A stretch of DNA of 32,395 nucleotides from contig CAKQMI010000021.1 in assembly GCA_934254835.1 (NCBI GenBank), forward strand, positions 1-32,395, written 5' to 3'. Positions 1 through 8,039 of this stretch are shown here, piece by piece; the stretch's first letter is position 1, and each line of letters starts with the position of its first letter. Source of the stretch: an uncultured Clostridia bacterium (lineage in GTDB: Bacteria > Bacillota > Clostridia > Christensenellales > CAG-917). Below the pieces are notes generated by a model, which saw only the letters and a program-made list of their open reading frames with translations, ran no database searches and was not told where the DNA came from. A program made the translations under genes and the position numbers.

Positions 1-74
1 TCGGGGTGAAGAGACTCGAACTCCCGACCTCATGGTCCCAAACCACGCGCGCTACCAAACTGCGCCACACCCCG
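1..74 (-). tRNA. tRNA-Pro (anticodon TGG)
   Basis: Read on the minus strand this folds as a full cloverleaf. The acceptor stem CGGGGTG pairs with CACCCCG, followed by discriminator A at position 1. The D stem is GCGC/GCGC, and the anticodon stem CGTGG/CCATG encloses loop TTTGGGA, giving anticodon TGG (proline). The T arm has the usual TTCGAGT loop. Any encoded CCA would lie outside the window, so its presence cannot be judged. It is divergent from the spoIIA operon. Confidence 0.95.
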
Positions 75-112
75 ATTGCGGGATTTGTTCGCCATTCATA
101 AGCGACTTCTAA

Positions 113-141
113 ATGATACGATAATACAAAAAAATTGTCAA
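113..141 (-). promoter_or_regulatory. sigma-A promoter of tRNA-Pro
   Basis: On the minus strand a perfect -35 TTGACA (136-141) is separated by exactly 17 bp from -10 TATCAT (113-118). The predicted start is near position 106, giving a leader of about 30 nt before the tRNA 5' end at 74. Confidence 0.75.
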
Positions 142-271
142 CTTTTTTTTGATATTTTTTGAAAAAATTTCAACTCTATCTACATTATTTATTTTAAATC
201 GTGATAATGCAACTTTTATCGTGCTTTTTTGCGCAGAAAATACGGTTATCCTTTTGACGAGGTGAGAAAAA

Positions 272-580
272 ATGAAAATAAATTTTGAAAATTCATCGGG
301 CTCATTATTGATAAGGATAATCGGCGACGTGGACGACAACGGCATAATCAAGTCGCGACAGGAAATCGACAAAATCCTTGACAAGGAAAGATTTTACGAG
401 GCGGTCTTTGATTTTTCGGGCGTAAATTTTATGGACAGCACGGGAATCGGCATGCTACTCGGTCGCTACAAAAAACTTGAACGAATGTCGGTGCCGATGT
501 ACGTCACAGGCGCGAACAAGCAGGTGGACAAAGTGTTTTTTACAAGCGGTATTTATGAAATTATCCGCAAACTCGCATAA
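272..580 (+). CDS. spoIIAA: anti-sigma F factor antagonist SpoIIAA (STAS domain)
   Basis: This 102-residue protein is a single STAS domain. In Bacillus, SpoIIAA is the anti-anti-sigma factor: its unphosphorylated form binds SpoIIAB and frees sigma-F in the forespore. The diagnostic phosphoacceptor loop is present as D-S-T-G with the serine at about residue 56, inside the block NFMDSTGIGMLLGRYK typical of the family. Length matches the family (about 115 aa). The ATG is preceded by a good ribosome site, GAGGTGA (259-265). It is the first gene of spoIIAA-spoIIAB-sigF, and only 10 nt separate its stop from spoIIAB. Identification rests on the motif and the operon order and is firm. I see no convincing sigma-H promoter in the 197-bp gap upstream. 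Confidence 0.95.
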   Translation: MKINFENSSGSLLIRIIGDVDDNGIIKSRQEIDKILDKERFYEAVFDFSGVNFMDSTGIGMLLGRYKKLERMSVPMYVTGANKQVDKVFFTSGIYEIIRKLA

Positions 581-590
581 AGGAGAAAAT

Positions 591-1022
591 ATGGACAACT
601 ATCTTAATATGAAATTTTTGAGTATTCCCGAAAACGTTTCGTTTGCACGCAGTACGGTGTCGGCGTTTTGCATTGCCATGGATCCGAGCATTGAGGAAAT
701 CAACGACGTCAAAACCGCAGTGTCGGAAGCCGTGACAAACTGCATAGTCCACGGATACGAAAATAAAAAAACCGAAATAATCGAAATATCCGCAACGTGC
801 AAAAACAACGAGGTGGAAATCGAAATCGTCGATAACGGCGTCGGAATCCCCGACGTAAAGCGCGCCATGGAGCCGTTTTTCACGACGAAACCCAACGAAG
901 AACGAAGCGGTATGGGCTTTACCATAATGCAAACTTTTATGGACGAAATATCCGTCGAGTCAAAAGAGGGCGAAACGCGCGTAAAAATGAAAAAAATCTT
1001 CAAAGGAAACAGTAATGTTTGA
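591..1022 (+). CDS. spoIIAB: anti-sigma F factor / serine kinase SpoIIAB
   Basis: This 143-residue GHKL-fold ATPase in Bacillus binds and inhibits sigma-F and phosphorylates SpoIIAA. Visible motifs are the N box with E46 and N50 (EAVTN), the G1 box DNGVG at 81-85, and the G2 box SGMGF at 106-110. The ATG at 591 was chosen because it follows AAAGGAG directly after the spoIIAA stop and gives the family length; a longer reading frame from 477 would overlap spoIIAA by about 100 nt and adds no conserved sequence. Its 3' end overlaps sigF by 8 nt, which implies translational coupling of anti-sigma and sigma factor. Confidence 0.95.
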   Translation: MDNYLNMKFLSIPENVSFARSTVSAFCIAMDPSIEEINDVKTAVSEAVTNCIVHGYENKKTEIIEISATCKNNEVEIEIVDNGVGIPDVKRAMEPFFTTKPNEERSGMGFTIMQTFMDEISVESKEGETRVKMKKIFKGNSNV

Positions 1023-1728
1023 CGCTGAGAAAACCGCCGACCTCATAAGAAAGTCAAAAGAGGGCGATATGGTCGCGCTTGACACACTCATCGTCGAAAA
1101 CACTCCGCTTGTGAAGTCAGTCGTGAAGCGATACGCCGGAAAAAACGTCGAGTACGACGACCTGATGCAACTCGGGAGCATGGGACTTCTGAAAGCGATA
1201 AAAAACTTTGACGAAAGTTTCAACGTCAGGTTTTCGACATACGCCGTTCCGATGATTGCGGGCGAGATAAAACGCTTTATCCGCGACGACGGCGCAGTCA
1301 AAGTGTCGCGCGCACTCAAACTTTTGGCGTTCAATATTGGAAAATTTAAGGACGATTTTTCAAAAAAGAACGACCGTGAGCCGACAATAGACGAAATCGC
1401 AAGCACTTTTGAAGTGGACAAGGAAGAAGTCGTGTTTGCTCTTGACAGCGCGCGATACCCATTGTCCTTAAACGATACCGAGGGCACGGACAGCGCACCG
1501 CTCCTTGACAAAATCGGAGAAAACAACACGCCCGACATTGACGACAAAATTATCTTAAAAACCGTAATACAAGAACTTCCCGAGCGTGAAAAGAAAATCA
1601 TCATTTTAAGATATTATCGCGATAAAACGCAGTCGGAGGTTGCCGAAATTATGGGCGTGTCGCAAGTGCAAATATCGCGAATAGAAAACAAAATTTTCGT
1701 AAAAATCAAAGAATCGTTCAAAAATTAA
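1015..1728 (+). CDS. sigF: RNA polymerase sporulation sigma factor SigF
   Basis: This 237-residue sigma-70 family factor has region 2 at about 25-95 (including YDDLMQLGSMGLLKAIKNFD and the -10-reading stretch RFSTYAVPMIAGEIKRFIRD), region 3 in the middle, and a region 4 helix-turn-helix at about 185-232 (SEVAEIMGVSQVQISRIE). In Bacillus, sigma-F is the first forespore-specific factor, held by SpoIIAB until septation. Sigma-G is closely similar in sequence; the assignment to sigma-F rests on its place as third gene of spoIIA and on coupling with spoIIAB. It is followed by a hairpin and the spoVA genes. Confidence 0.93.
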   Translation: MFDAEKTADLIRKSKEGDMVALDTLIVENTPLVKSVVKRYAGKNVEYDDLMQLGSMGLLKAIKNFDESFNVRFSTYAVPMIAGEIKRFIRDDGAVKVSRALKLLAFNIGKFKDDFSKKNDREPTIDEIASTFEVDKEEVVFALDSARYPLSLNDTEGTDSAPLLDKIGENNTPDIDDKIILKTVIQELPEREKKIIILRYYRDKTQSEVAEIMGVSQVQISRIENKIFVKIKESFKN

Positions 1729-1738
1729 CAAAAATTTT

Positions 1739-1767
1739 GTGTAAACTTCAAAAAAACGGTAACACTT
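1739..1767 (+). promoter_or_regulatory. candidate forespore (sigma-F/G-like) promoter for spoVAC
   Basis: GTGTA (1739-1743) and GGTAACACTT (1758-1767) lie 14 bp apart. The second fits the Bacillus sigma-F -10 pattern GGNRANANTW at every specified position, and the first fits GYWTA at four of five. The spacing is one or two bases shorter than usual. In Bacillus, spoVA is transcribed in the forespore, so a forespore promoter is expected here. This is a hand match only. Confidence 0.3.
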
Positions 1768-1792
1768 ATCGATATGGACAAGTGTTATTTTT
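1760..1792 (+). terminator. hairpin after sigF, possible weak terminator
   Basis: Perfect 8-bp inverted repeat TAACACTT (1760-1767) and AAGTGTTA (1780-1787) with a 12-nt loop, followed by TTTTT (1788-1792). The stem has only two G-C pairs, so termination may be partial. The left arm overlaps a sequence resembling a sigma-F type -10 element (GGTAACACTT, 1758-1767), so the site may instead, or also, be part of the spoVA promoter region. Confidence 0.5.
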
Positions 1793-1855
1793 CGCGCCGT
1801 GAGGACACCGAAATCAAAAACAAAACAATAATCGAAAAAAGGACGGACGTGATTC

Positions 1856-2326
1856 ATGAAAACCCGCAAAAAGAAAACGGATAATACAAAGTTCGTGAAT
1901 GAGGAATACCTCGCCTACGTCCACGACAACGCGCCGAAAACCAAGCAATTGCCGACGCTTATCCCGGCATTTTTGATCGGCGGGTGCATTTGTATGCTTG
2001 GCGAACTTATTTCCGATTTGTTGCGACTTTGGACAAACCTCGATAAAGAGGGTGTGACAACGGCAACGAGCGTTATCCTCATATTTTTGGGCAGTTTCTT
2101 CACGGGAGTCGGTTTGTACGACAGACTCGGACGGATTGCGGGCGGTGGCAGTATCGTGCCGATAACGGGGTTTGCCAACTCGATAGTGTCGCCTGCGATG
2201 GAGTTCAATCAAGAGGGCGTTATCTTTGGAATTTCGGCAAAAATGTTTGTAATTTCGGGGCCAATCATCGTGTTGGGCATAAGCGCGTCGGTTGTTGTCG
2301 GGCTTATATATATGATATTTTTATGA
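1856..2326 (+). CDS. spoVAC: stage V sporulation protein AC
   Basis: This 156-residue membrane protein belongs to the SpoVA family. The N-terminal 30 or so residues are charged and cytoplasmic; several hydrophobic segments follow (about 36-56, 72-92, 128-155), with the family signature VPITGFANS near 102. In Bacillus, SpoVAC is part of the inner-membrane channel that moves dipicolinic acid into the spore and out at germination, and it has mechanosensitive properties. It overlaps spoVAD by 4 nt. spoVAA and spoVAB, which precede spoVAC in Bacillus, are not present here; the reduced C-D-E set is common in Clostridia. Confidence 0.95.
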   Translation: MKTRKKKTDNTKFVNEEYLAYVHDNAPKTKQLPTLIPAFLIGGCICMLGELISDLLRLWTNLDKEGVTTATSVILIFLGSFFTGVGLYDRLGRIAGGGSIVPITGFANSIVSPAMEFNQEGVIFGISAKMFVISGPIIVLGISASVVVGLIYMIFL

Positions 2327-3330
2327 AAAAAGGAAAGCAAAGCATAGTATTTGAAAAGGACGTCTTTATAAACGACGGCGCGTCGTACGTCGGCAAGCGT
2401 GAAAGCGAAGGAAATCTTTCCGGCTACTTCAAAAACGTGTTGAAAGACGACCTGATGAAAGAAAAATCCTATGAACTTGCCGAAACTCGTATGCAACAGA
2501 TGACCGTCAACGAACTTTTGAGGCTTTCGGGAAAGAAAATTTCCGAATTCGATTGCATTATGGGCGGGGACTTGCAAAACCAAATTTTTGCGACGAGTTT
2601 TTGCGCGCGCGAATTCGATGTGCCGTTTTTCGGATTGTACGGGGCGTGCAGTACGTTCGGCGAGGGGTTGACTTTGGGAAGTATGCTCATCGACGGCGGA
2701 AATTTCAACAACGTGATCGTCGTGACAAGCAGTCATTTTTCGTCGGCGGAGCGGAATTATCGTTTTCCGTTGGAACTCGGAAACCAACGTACACCGCTTT
2801 CGCAATGGACGGTGACGGCGTCGGGTGCAGTCACTCTTTCAAATGAAAAATGCAAAGATTTTGCGCCGAAAATCACCGCCGTGACGGTTGGAAAAGTCGT
2901 GGACTACGGCGTGACCGACGCAAATAATATGGGCGCATCGATGGCACCTGCGGCAGCGGGGACGATATCCGCACATTTTTCCGACCTTGACAGAAGTCCC
3001 GATTATTACGACACGATTTTCACGGGTGATCTTGGGATTTTCGGACACGACCTATCCAAAAAACTTTTGAATGACCACGGCATAAAAATGCCCGAAACTT
3101 TTTCGGATTGCGGAAAAATCATATTCAAAAAAGAGCAAAAAGTTTTTATGGGCGGAAGCGGAGCGGGGTGTTGCAGTGCGGTTTTCGCGTCGTACCTTTT
3201 TGAAAAAATGAGGGCGGGCGAGATAAAAAAACTGCTGTTTGTGCCGACTGGCGCGCTGTTGAACAAAGACAGTCCTTTGCAAAAGCAATCGATTCCTGGG
3301 ATAGCCCACGCCGTCGCAATCGAGGTGTAA
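2323..3330 (+). CDS. spoVAD: stage V sporulation protein AD
   Basis: This 335-residue soluble protein with a thiolase-like fold in Bacillus binds dipicolinic acid on the outer face of the spore inner membrane. Family blocks visible include FEKDVFINDGASYVGKRESE at the N terminus, the GLYGACSTFGEGL segment around 107-119 that corresponds to the thiolase nucleophile region, SHFSSAERNYRFPLELGNQR, and the C-terminal GSGAGCCSAV. The ATG overlaps the spoVAC stop (ATGA), and spoVAE starts 1 nt after its stop, so the three are one transcription unit. Confidence 0.96.
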   Translation: MKKGKQSIVFEKDVFINDGASYVGKRESEGNLSGYFKNVLKDDLMKEKSYELAETRMQQMTVNELLRLSGKKISEFDCIMGGDLQNQIFATSFCAREFDVPFFGLYGACSTFGEGLTLGSMLIDGGNFNNVIVVTSSHFSSAERNYRFPLELGNQRTPLSQWTVTASGAVTLSNEKCKDFAPKITAVTVGKVVDYGVTDANNMGASMAPAAAGTISAHFSDLDRSPDYYDTIFTGDLGIFGHDLSKKLLNDHGIKMPETFSDCGKIIFKKEQKVFMGGSGAGCCSAVFASYLFEKMRAGEIKKLLFVPTGALLNKDSPLQKQSIPGIAHAVAIEV

Positions 3331-3331
3331 A

Positions 3332-3703
3332 ATGGAAATTTTTTTGACTTATCTCAAAGTTTTTGCAGTTGGCGGACTTGTTTGCATGCTTGGTCAAGTC
3401 CTGATAAACACAACGAAAATGACGTCGGCAAGGATACTTGTGACGTTTTTGTTGCTGGGCGTCGTGCTTGAAGCGTGCGGGGTTTTTAAGTACATCGAGG
3501 ATTTTGCGCACGCGGGCATCACCGTCCCCATCACGGGATTTGGCGCAAACCTTGCAAAGGGCGCGATAAAAGGCGTGAAAGAAGACGGCATTTTGGGCGC
3601 GGTTAAAGGCGGTATGAGTGCGGTGTCGGCAGGGCTTACTTCTGCGATATTCTTCGGCTTTATTTTTGCGCTCATATTTAAGTCCAAAACCAAAGAAAGC
3701 TGA
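3332..3703 (+). CDS. spoVAE: stage V sporulation protein AE
   Basis: This 123-residue integral membrane protein is a shorter paralogue of SpoVAC (SpoVAEb type), with hydrophobic segments at about 5-24, 32-50 and 95-117 and the shared signature VPITGFGAN near residue 63. In the family it partners SpoVAC and SpoVAD in the dipicolinate channel. It is the last gene of the tight spoVA cluster; 72 nt of AT-rich sequence without a clear terminator follow before the next gene. Confidence 0.94.
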   Translation: MEIFLTYLKVFAVGGLVCMLGQVLINTTKMTSARILVTFLLLGVVLEACGVFKYIEDFAHAGITVPITGFGANLAKGAIKGVKEDGILGAVKGGMSAVSAGLTSAIFFGFIFALIFKSKTKES

Positions 3704-3775
3704 AAAGTCGTTAATTTTTAATGGATATTATTTATTGTAGTTAATTATATAAAATATAATGCATAGTATATATGC

Positions 3776-4447
3776 GTGATATTGTCGATAAGTCCGAAAA
3801 CCAAAAGGCTGATGAAAGCGTTCATAATCGTTGCGGTGGCGGTTACCATCGTCGCGCTGACGTTTTCGTATTTTCGCGGTAACGTCGTGCCGGTTTTCAC
3901 AACGACTTGCGAGGCAGAAGTCAAAGCAATCGCGATAAATGCCGTCAACCGCGCGACAAACAGCGTACTTTTCAACGAAAGCGTGAATTACACGGACCTT
4001 TTTGACGTCGTGAAAAACAATGACGGCGACGTGACGCTTATCGAGGCAAAATCGACAAATATCAATAAATTTGCGCGGGAAATCGCCATTTTGACGCAAA
4101 GATACCTTGAAAACAACGGACACACCCAAATCAGCATACCTTTGGGTACGCTGTCGGGGATAACAATGTTTGTGGGATCGGGCCCCGACGTCAACATTGA
4201 AATTTTGCCCATCGGCGTTGCGAATTGCGACTTTTATTCGGAGTTCAAGTCGGCGGGAATAAACCAGACAATACACAAAATTTACGTCAGTGTGATGCTG
4301 TCGGTGACGGTCGCGCTCCCGATGAGCGAAATTAACGTCGAAACGCAATCGAAAATCCTCGTCATCGAAAATCTTATCGTCGGACGCGTGCCCGAAACCT
4401 ATCTTGGCGTAGGGAAGATATCGTCGGGGCTTAATCTTATTCCGTAA
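3776..4447 (+). CDS. yunB: sporulation protein YunB-like
   Basis: This 223-residue protein has one N-terminal membrane anchor (about residues 15-31) and an exported-looking domain. The pattern resembles the YunB family of sporulation proteins, which in Bacillus are under sigma-E control and needed for normal spores: an EVKAIAINAVNRA-type helix after the anchor, then IPLGTLSGITMFVGSGPDV and a C-terminal VPETYLG. Biochemical function is unknown. The proposed start is GTG at 3776; ATG at 3812 (residue 13) would cut just into the anchor. No clear ribosome site precedes either, so the start is uncertain. Position directly after spoVA supports a sporulation role. Confidence 0.8.
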   Translation: MILSISPKTKRLMKAFIIVAVAVTIVALTFSYFRGNVVPVFTTTCEAEVKAIAINAVNRATNSVLFNESVNYTDLFDVVKNNDGDVTLIEAKSTNINKFAREIAILTQRYLENNGHTQISIPLGTLSGITMFVGSGPDVNIEILPIGVANCDFYSEFKSAGINQTIHKIYVSVMLSVTVALPMSEINVETQSKILVIENLIVGRVPETYLGVGKISSGLNLIP

Positions 4448-4551
4448 CAAATTTTTTGTGTCATTTTCATACTTTTATACAAAAAAATTCAATATTTCTT
4501 ATTTTTGTAGTTAAATTTTGTAATTTTTTGATTTGGACGCAACTTTATTTC

Positions 4552-4580
4552 TTTACATTGAAGCCTCCTTGTGTTAAAAT
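4552..4580 (+). promoter_or_regulatory. sigma-A promoter of pheST operon
   Basis: TTTACA (4552-4557), 17-bp spacer, then TAAAAT (4575-4580) with an extended -10 TG (4572-4573). The predicted start near 4587 leaves a leader of about 22 nt containing AAGGAG (4598-4603). This leaves no room for a T-box leader, which often controls pheST in Bacillota. Confidence 0.65.
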
Positions 4581-4608
4581 AAATCATATAAAAATTCAAG
4601 GAGTAATT

Positions 4609-5625
4609 ATGATTGCAACCATTGAAAGGTTAAAGTCTGACGGCGTCGCTCTCATCAACGACGCAAAGACGCTTAACGACGTAAACAACGTAAAGGTTAA
4701 AATCTTTGGCAAAAACGGCGATTTCACGATTGCTATGCGTGGCTTAAAGGACGTCCCTCGCGAGGAAAAACCCGAGGTCGGCAAAATGTTCAACGACGTC
4801 AAAGTCATGCTGGAAGGGCTCATCGCCGAAAAAGAAGCGCACTTTGAAGAAATCGAAAAACAGGCGCGCATTAAAAGCGAATATATCGACGTCACGCTCC
4901 CCGGCAAGACCGAACTCGGGGCGTTGCACCCGCTGACCGAGGTCAAAAACCAAATTCTCGATACGTTTATCGGGCTCGGCTTCGAGGTCAAGGAAGGTCC
5001 TGAAATCGAGAGCGATTATTACAATTTCCAACTGCTCAACATTCCCAAAGACCACCCCGCACGCGATATGCAGGATTCGTTCTATATCACCGACAACTTC
5101 TTGCTTCGCACGCACACCAGCCCCATGCAGGCGCGTACGATGACCACTCAAAAACCGCCCATTCGCATTGTCGTTCCCGGCAAAGTTTACAGAAATGACG
5201 ACGACGCAACGCACAGCCCGATGTTCCAACAGGTCGAAGGACTTGTCGTTGACAAGCACATTACGCTTTGCGACTTGAAGGGCGCGCTCGAAGTGTTTGC
5301 AAAGAGGATTTTTGACGAGAAAACGAAAATTCGTTTCCGTCCCAGTTATTTCCCGTTTACAGAGCCGTCCGTCGAAGTTGACGTATCGTGCAGTATCTGC
5401 CACGGCAAAGGTTGCAGAGTTTGTAAGGGCACCGGCTGGATCGAGATTTTGGGCGCAGGCATCGTCAACCCCGCGGTTTTGGACGCTTGCGGTATCAACA
5501 GCAAGGAATACAGCGGTTACGCATTCGGCTTCGGCATCGAGCGCATCGCCATGATCAAATACGGTATTCCCGACATTCGTCTTTTCTTTGAAAACGACAA
5601 ACGCTTTTTAGAGCAGTATAAGTAG
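4609..5625 (+). CDS. pheS: phenylalanyl-tRNA synthetase alpha subunit
   Basis: This 338-residue catalytic subunit of the alpha2-beta2 enzyme charges tRNA-Phe. It has an N-terminal coiled-coil arm (1-95) and a class II core with LLRTHTSPMQARTM (about 165-178), HSPMFQQVEGLVVD (motif 2 region, 202-215), FTEPSVEVDV (250-259), and motif 3 GFGIERIAM (307-315). A cysteine cluster C261-x2-C264 and C269-x2-C272, usual in many PheS, is present. The ATG at 4609 was chosen over upstream in-frame codons because AAGGAG precedes it at the right distance and it gives the family N terminus. First gene of a long operon. Confidence 0.97.
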   Translation: MIATIERLKSDGVALINDAKTLNDVNNVKVKIFGKNGDFTIAMRGLKDVPREEKPEVGKMFNDVKVMLEGLIAEKEAHFEEIEKQARIKSEYIDVTLPGKTELGALHPLTEVKNQILDTFIGLGFEVKEGPEIESDYYNFQLLNIPKDHPARDMQDSFYITDNFLLRTHTSPMQARTMTTQKPPIRIVVPGKVYRNDDDATHSPMFQQVEGLVVDKHITLCDLKGALEVFAKRIFDEKTKIRFRPSYFPFTEPSVEVDVSCSICHGKGCRVCKGTGWIEILGAGIVNPAVLDACGINSKEYSGYAFGFGIERIAMIKYGIPDIRLFFENDKRFLEQYK

Positions 5626-5636
5626 GAGGCATATTT

Positions 5637-8039
5637 ATGAAAGCACCTATAAGTTGGTTACAAGATTTTGTCAAAATAGATATCCCCGCCGAAGCGCTTG
5701 CCGACAAACTCGTCCATGCGGGTTTCGAGGTCGAGGAGATTATCCGTGAGGCGGACGCAATCAAAAACGTCGTGTCGGGACGTGTTCTCGCAATGGAACG
5801 CCACCCCAACTCCGACCATCTTTGGATTTGCCAAATCAACGTAAAAACGGCGACTTTGCAAATCGTCACGGGCGCGCAAAACGTGCAAGTCGGCGATATT
5901 GTCCCCGTTGCGCTGGACGGCGCAGTCCTTTTCGACGGCAAACGTATTTTCAACGGCGAACTTCGCGGTGTCAAATCGCTTGGTATGCTTTGTGGAGGCA
6001 GTGAACTTGGACTTACCGACGCCGATTACGAAGGCGCGTCGGTTGACGGCATTATGATTTTGAAGCCCGACACGAAAGTCGGCGTCGATATCAACGAAAT
6101 TCTCGGTCGCACCGACGTCATTTTGGACGTTTCGGTCACTGCAAACCGTCCCGATTGCAACAGCATTTGGGGCATTGCAAGAGAGGTTGGCGCGGTTCTG
6201 CACAAGACAGTCAAGGCTCCCGTCACAAGTTACACCGCAACCCCCGAACGTATCTTCAACTTGTTGGACGTTCAGGTTGCCGACACCGATCTGTGCCCGA
6301 GATATATGGCAAAAGCCGTCAAAAATATCAAAATTTGCGAAAGTCCCAAAATCATTCAGGACAGACTTCGCGCCGTCGGCATCAAACCCATCAATAATAT
6401 CGTAGATATTACCAACTACATTCTTATTGAGCTCGGTCAGCCGATGCACGCTTTCGATTACGCAAAAATCGCGGGCAAACATATTATCGTCCGTCGCGCC
6501 GAAGAGGGCGAGACTATCACCACTCTCGACAACACCTCGCACACCCTCGACAACGATATGCTTGTCATTTCAGACGCCGAAAAACCTTTGGCAGTCGCGG
6601 GCATTATGGGCGGTGTCGACAGCGGTATTTCGGACGAAACCGATACCATTATCTTTGAAAGTGCCAAATTCGCGCGTGACAACGTCCGTCGCACCTCAAG
6701 GAAACTCAACCTCAAAAGCGACAGTAGCGCAAGGTTTGAAAAGGGCATCGACTTCTTAAGTCAAGCCATCGCGATCGACCGCGCGTTGACGCTCATTCAG
6801 ACAAACGGCTGGGGCACTATCGTGTCGGGTACTATCGATACGAATATGAACGCGGTCAAACCTCGCACGCTCACCGTTCCTTACAAAAAAATCAACAACA
6901 TTTTGGGCATCAAAGTCCCCACCGAAAAAATGGTCGAGATTTTGAACTCTTTGCAAATCAAAACGGTTGTCAAAGGCAAACGCCTCGAGTGCCAAATCCC
7001 CGCGTATCGTGAGGACATCGAGGGCGCGAACGACCTTGCCGAGGAAATTATTCGTTTGTACGGCTACAACAAGATAAAATCAACCTTGTTTGCCGACGCG
7101 TCCAAGCAAACTATGGGCGGTCGCGATCCTTTCCGCACAAAAGAAGACTTGTTGAAACGTCTGCTTTCTGCAAAGGGCGCAAACGAAATTATTACTTACA
7201 GTTTCATCTCGCCGAAAACTTTCGATACGCTCCGTCTTGACAAAAACGACGCTTTGAGAAACGCCATTACCATTCTCAATCCGCTTGGTGAGGACGTCAG
7301 CATTATGCGCACGACGCTTGTCGGTAGTATGCTTTCGATAATCGGCAACAACTTCAGCAAAAACAACAAAGAAGGCGTTTTCTTCGAGACCGCAAAAGTC
7401 TTTGTTCCCAAGTCGTTACCGCTGAAAGACTTCCCCGTCGAGACCGAAACTCTCGCGGTCGGAATGTACGGCGCGGACTGCGATTTCTATACGCTGAAAG
7501 GTCTTTTGGACAGCGTGTTCTCGGCGTTCAAAATCGACAAAACCACCTACGCGCGCATAAATAAACCTTATTTGCACGAGGGTAGGAGTGCCGAAATATT
7601 CGTCGACGGCACGTCCGTCGGCTACATTGGCGAGGTTTATCCCGACGTTCAGGAAGCCTACGGCATCGATACCCGCGTTTACGTTGCGGAAATCAACCTT
7701 GAAAAACTCTTTGCGTTTGCTCTCGATCATCGCGAGTTCAAGGCTCTTCCGAAATATCCCGCAATCAGTCGCGACCTTGCGCTTCTTGTCAAAGACGGCG
7801 TTTCGTCCGACCAAGTCGTTGCGGTCATCAAAAAGGTCACCAACAGAAAACTTTTGGAAAGCGTCGAAATCTTTGACGTTTACAAAGGACAAGGCGTACC
7901 CAAGGGCAATACGTCCATCGCTTTGACCGTCGTCTTCCGCGCTCCCGACAGGACGCTCACCGACGACGAGGTGCAGGCGGAAATCGACCACGCTTTGAAG
8001 AGTATGAAGCGTAAGTACAGAGTCAAACTTCGTGTATGA
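5637..8039 (+). CDS. pheT: phenylalanyl-tRNA synthetase beta subunit
   Basis: This 800-residue subunit has the standard order: N-terminal core and EMAP/tRNA-binding fold (about 40-150), B3/B4 editing domain (about 210-390, removing mischarged Tyr), B5 domain (about 410-475), catalytic-like core, and C-terminal FDX-ACB anticodon-binding domain starting near PKYPAISRDLALLV (about 703). Full length for the family. It begins 11 nt after pheS behind AGGAGG. Its TGA stop overlaps the next ATG (ATGA at 8036-8039). Confidence 0.97.
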   Translation: MKAPISWLQDFVKIDIPAEALADKLVHAGFEVEEIIREADAIKNVVSGRVLAMERHPNSDHLWICQINVKTATLQIVTGAQNVQVGDIVPVALDGAVLFDGKRIFNGELRGVKSLGMLCGGSELGLTDADYEGASVDGIMILKPDTKVGVDINEILGRTDVILDVSVTANRPDCNSIWGIAREVGAVLHKTVKAPVTSYTATPERIFNLLDVQVADTDLCPRYMAKAVKNIKICESPKIIQDRLRAVGIKPINNIVDITNYILIELGQPMHAFDYAKIAGKHIIVRRAEEGETITTLDNTSHTLDNDMLVISDAEKPLAVAGIMGGVDSGISDETDTIIFESAKFARDNVRRTSRKLNLKSDSSARFEKGIDFLSQAIAIDRALTLIQTNGWGTIVSGTIDTNMNAVKPRTLTVPYKKINNILGIKVPTEKMVEILNSLQIKTVVKGKRLECQIPAYREDIEGANDLAEEIIRLYGYNKIKSTLFADASKQTMGGRDPFRTKEDLLKRLLSAKGANEIITYSFISPKTFDTLRLDKNDALRNAITILNPLGEDVSIMRTTLVGSMLSIIGNNFSKNNKEGVFFETAKVFVPKSLPLKDFPVETETLAVGMYGADCDFYTLKGLLDSVFSAFKIDKTTYARINKPYLHEGRSAEIFVDGTSVGYIGEVYPDVQEAYGIDTRVYVAEINLEKLFAFALDHREFKALPKYPAISRDLALLVKDGVSSDQVVAVIKKVTNRKLLESVEIFDVYKGQGVPKGNTSIALTVVFRAPDRTLTDDEVQAEIDHALKSMKRKYRVKLRV

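Noticed and set aside
159..173. TTGAAA-AAA-TTTCAA palindrome between tRNA-Pro and spoIIAA
   Set aside because: Perfect 6-bp arms, but in homopolymer-rich AT sequence where such palindromes arise readily; no promoter element aligns with it.
135..265. Spo0A boxes upstream of spoIIAA
   Set aside because: ATTGTCAAC (134-142 area) and TTTGACGAG (near 253-261) each match only about seven of nine positions; the first is the tRNA-Pro -35 box and the second overlaps the spoIIAA ribosome site.
3704..3775. Sigma-E promoter before the yunB-like gene
   Set aside because: CATAGTAT at 3762 resembles a sigma-E -10 (six of eight bases), but no acceptable -35 lies at the right distance in this very AT-rich stretch.
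4448..4608. T-box riboswitch upstream of pheST
   Set aside because: The gap is only 161 nt, a good promoter lies 22 nt or so before the ribosome site, and no T-box antiterminator sequence or terminator hairpin is visible.
5658..6542. Long minus-strand open frame of 294 codons
   Set aside because: Lies wholly antisense to pheT, which is certain; the frame is open because of codon bias and its product shows no recognisable motif.
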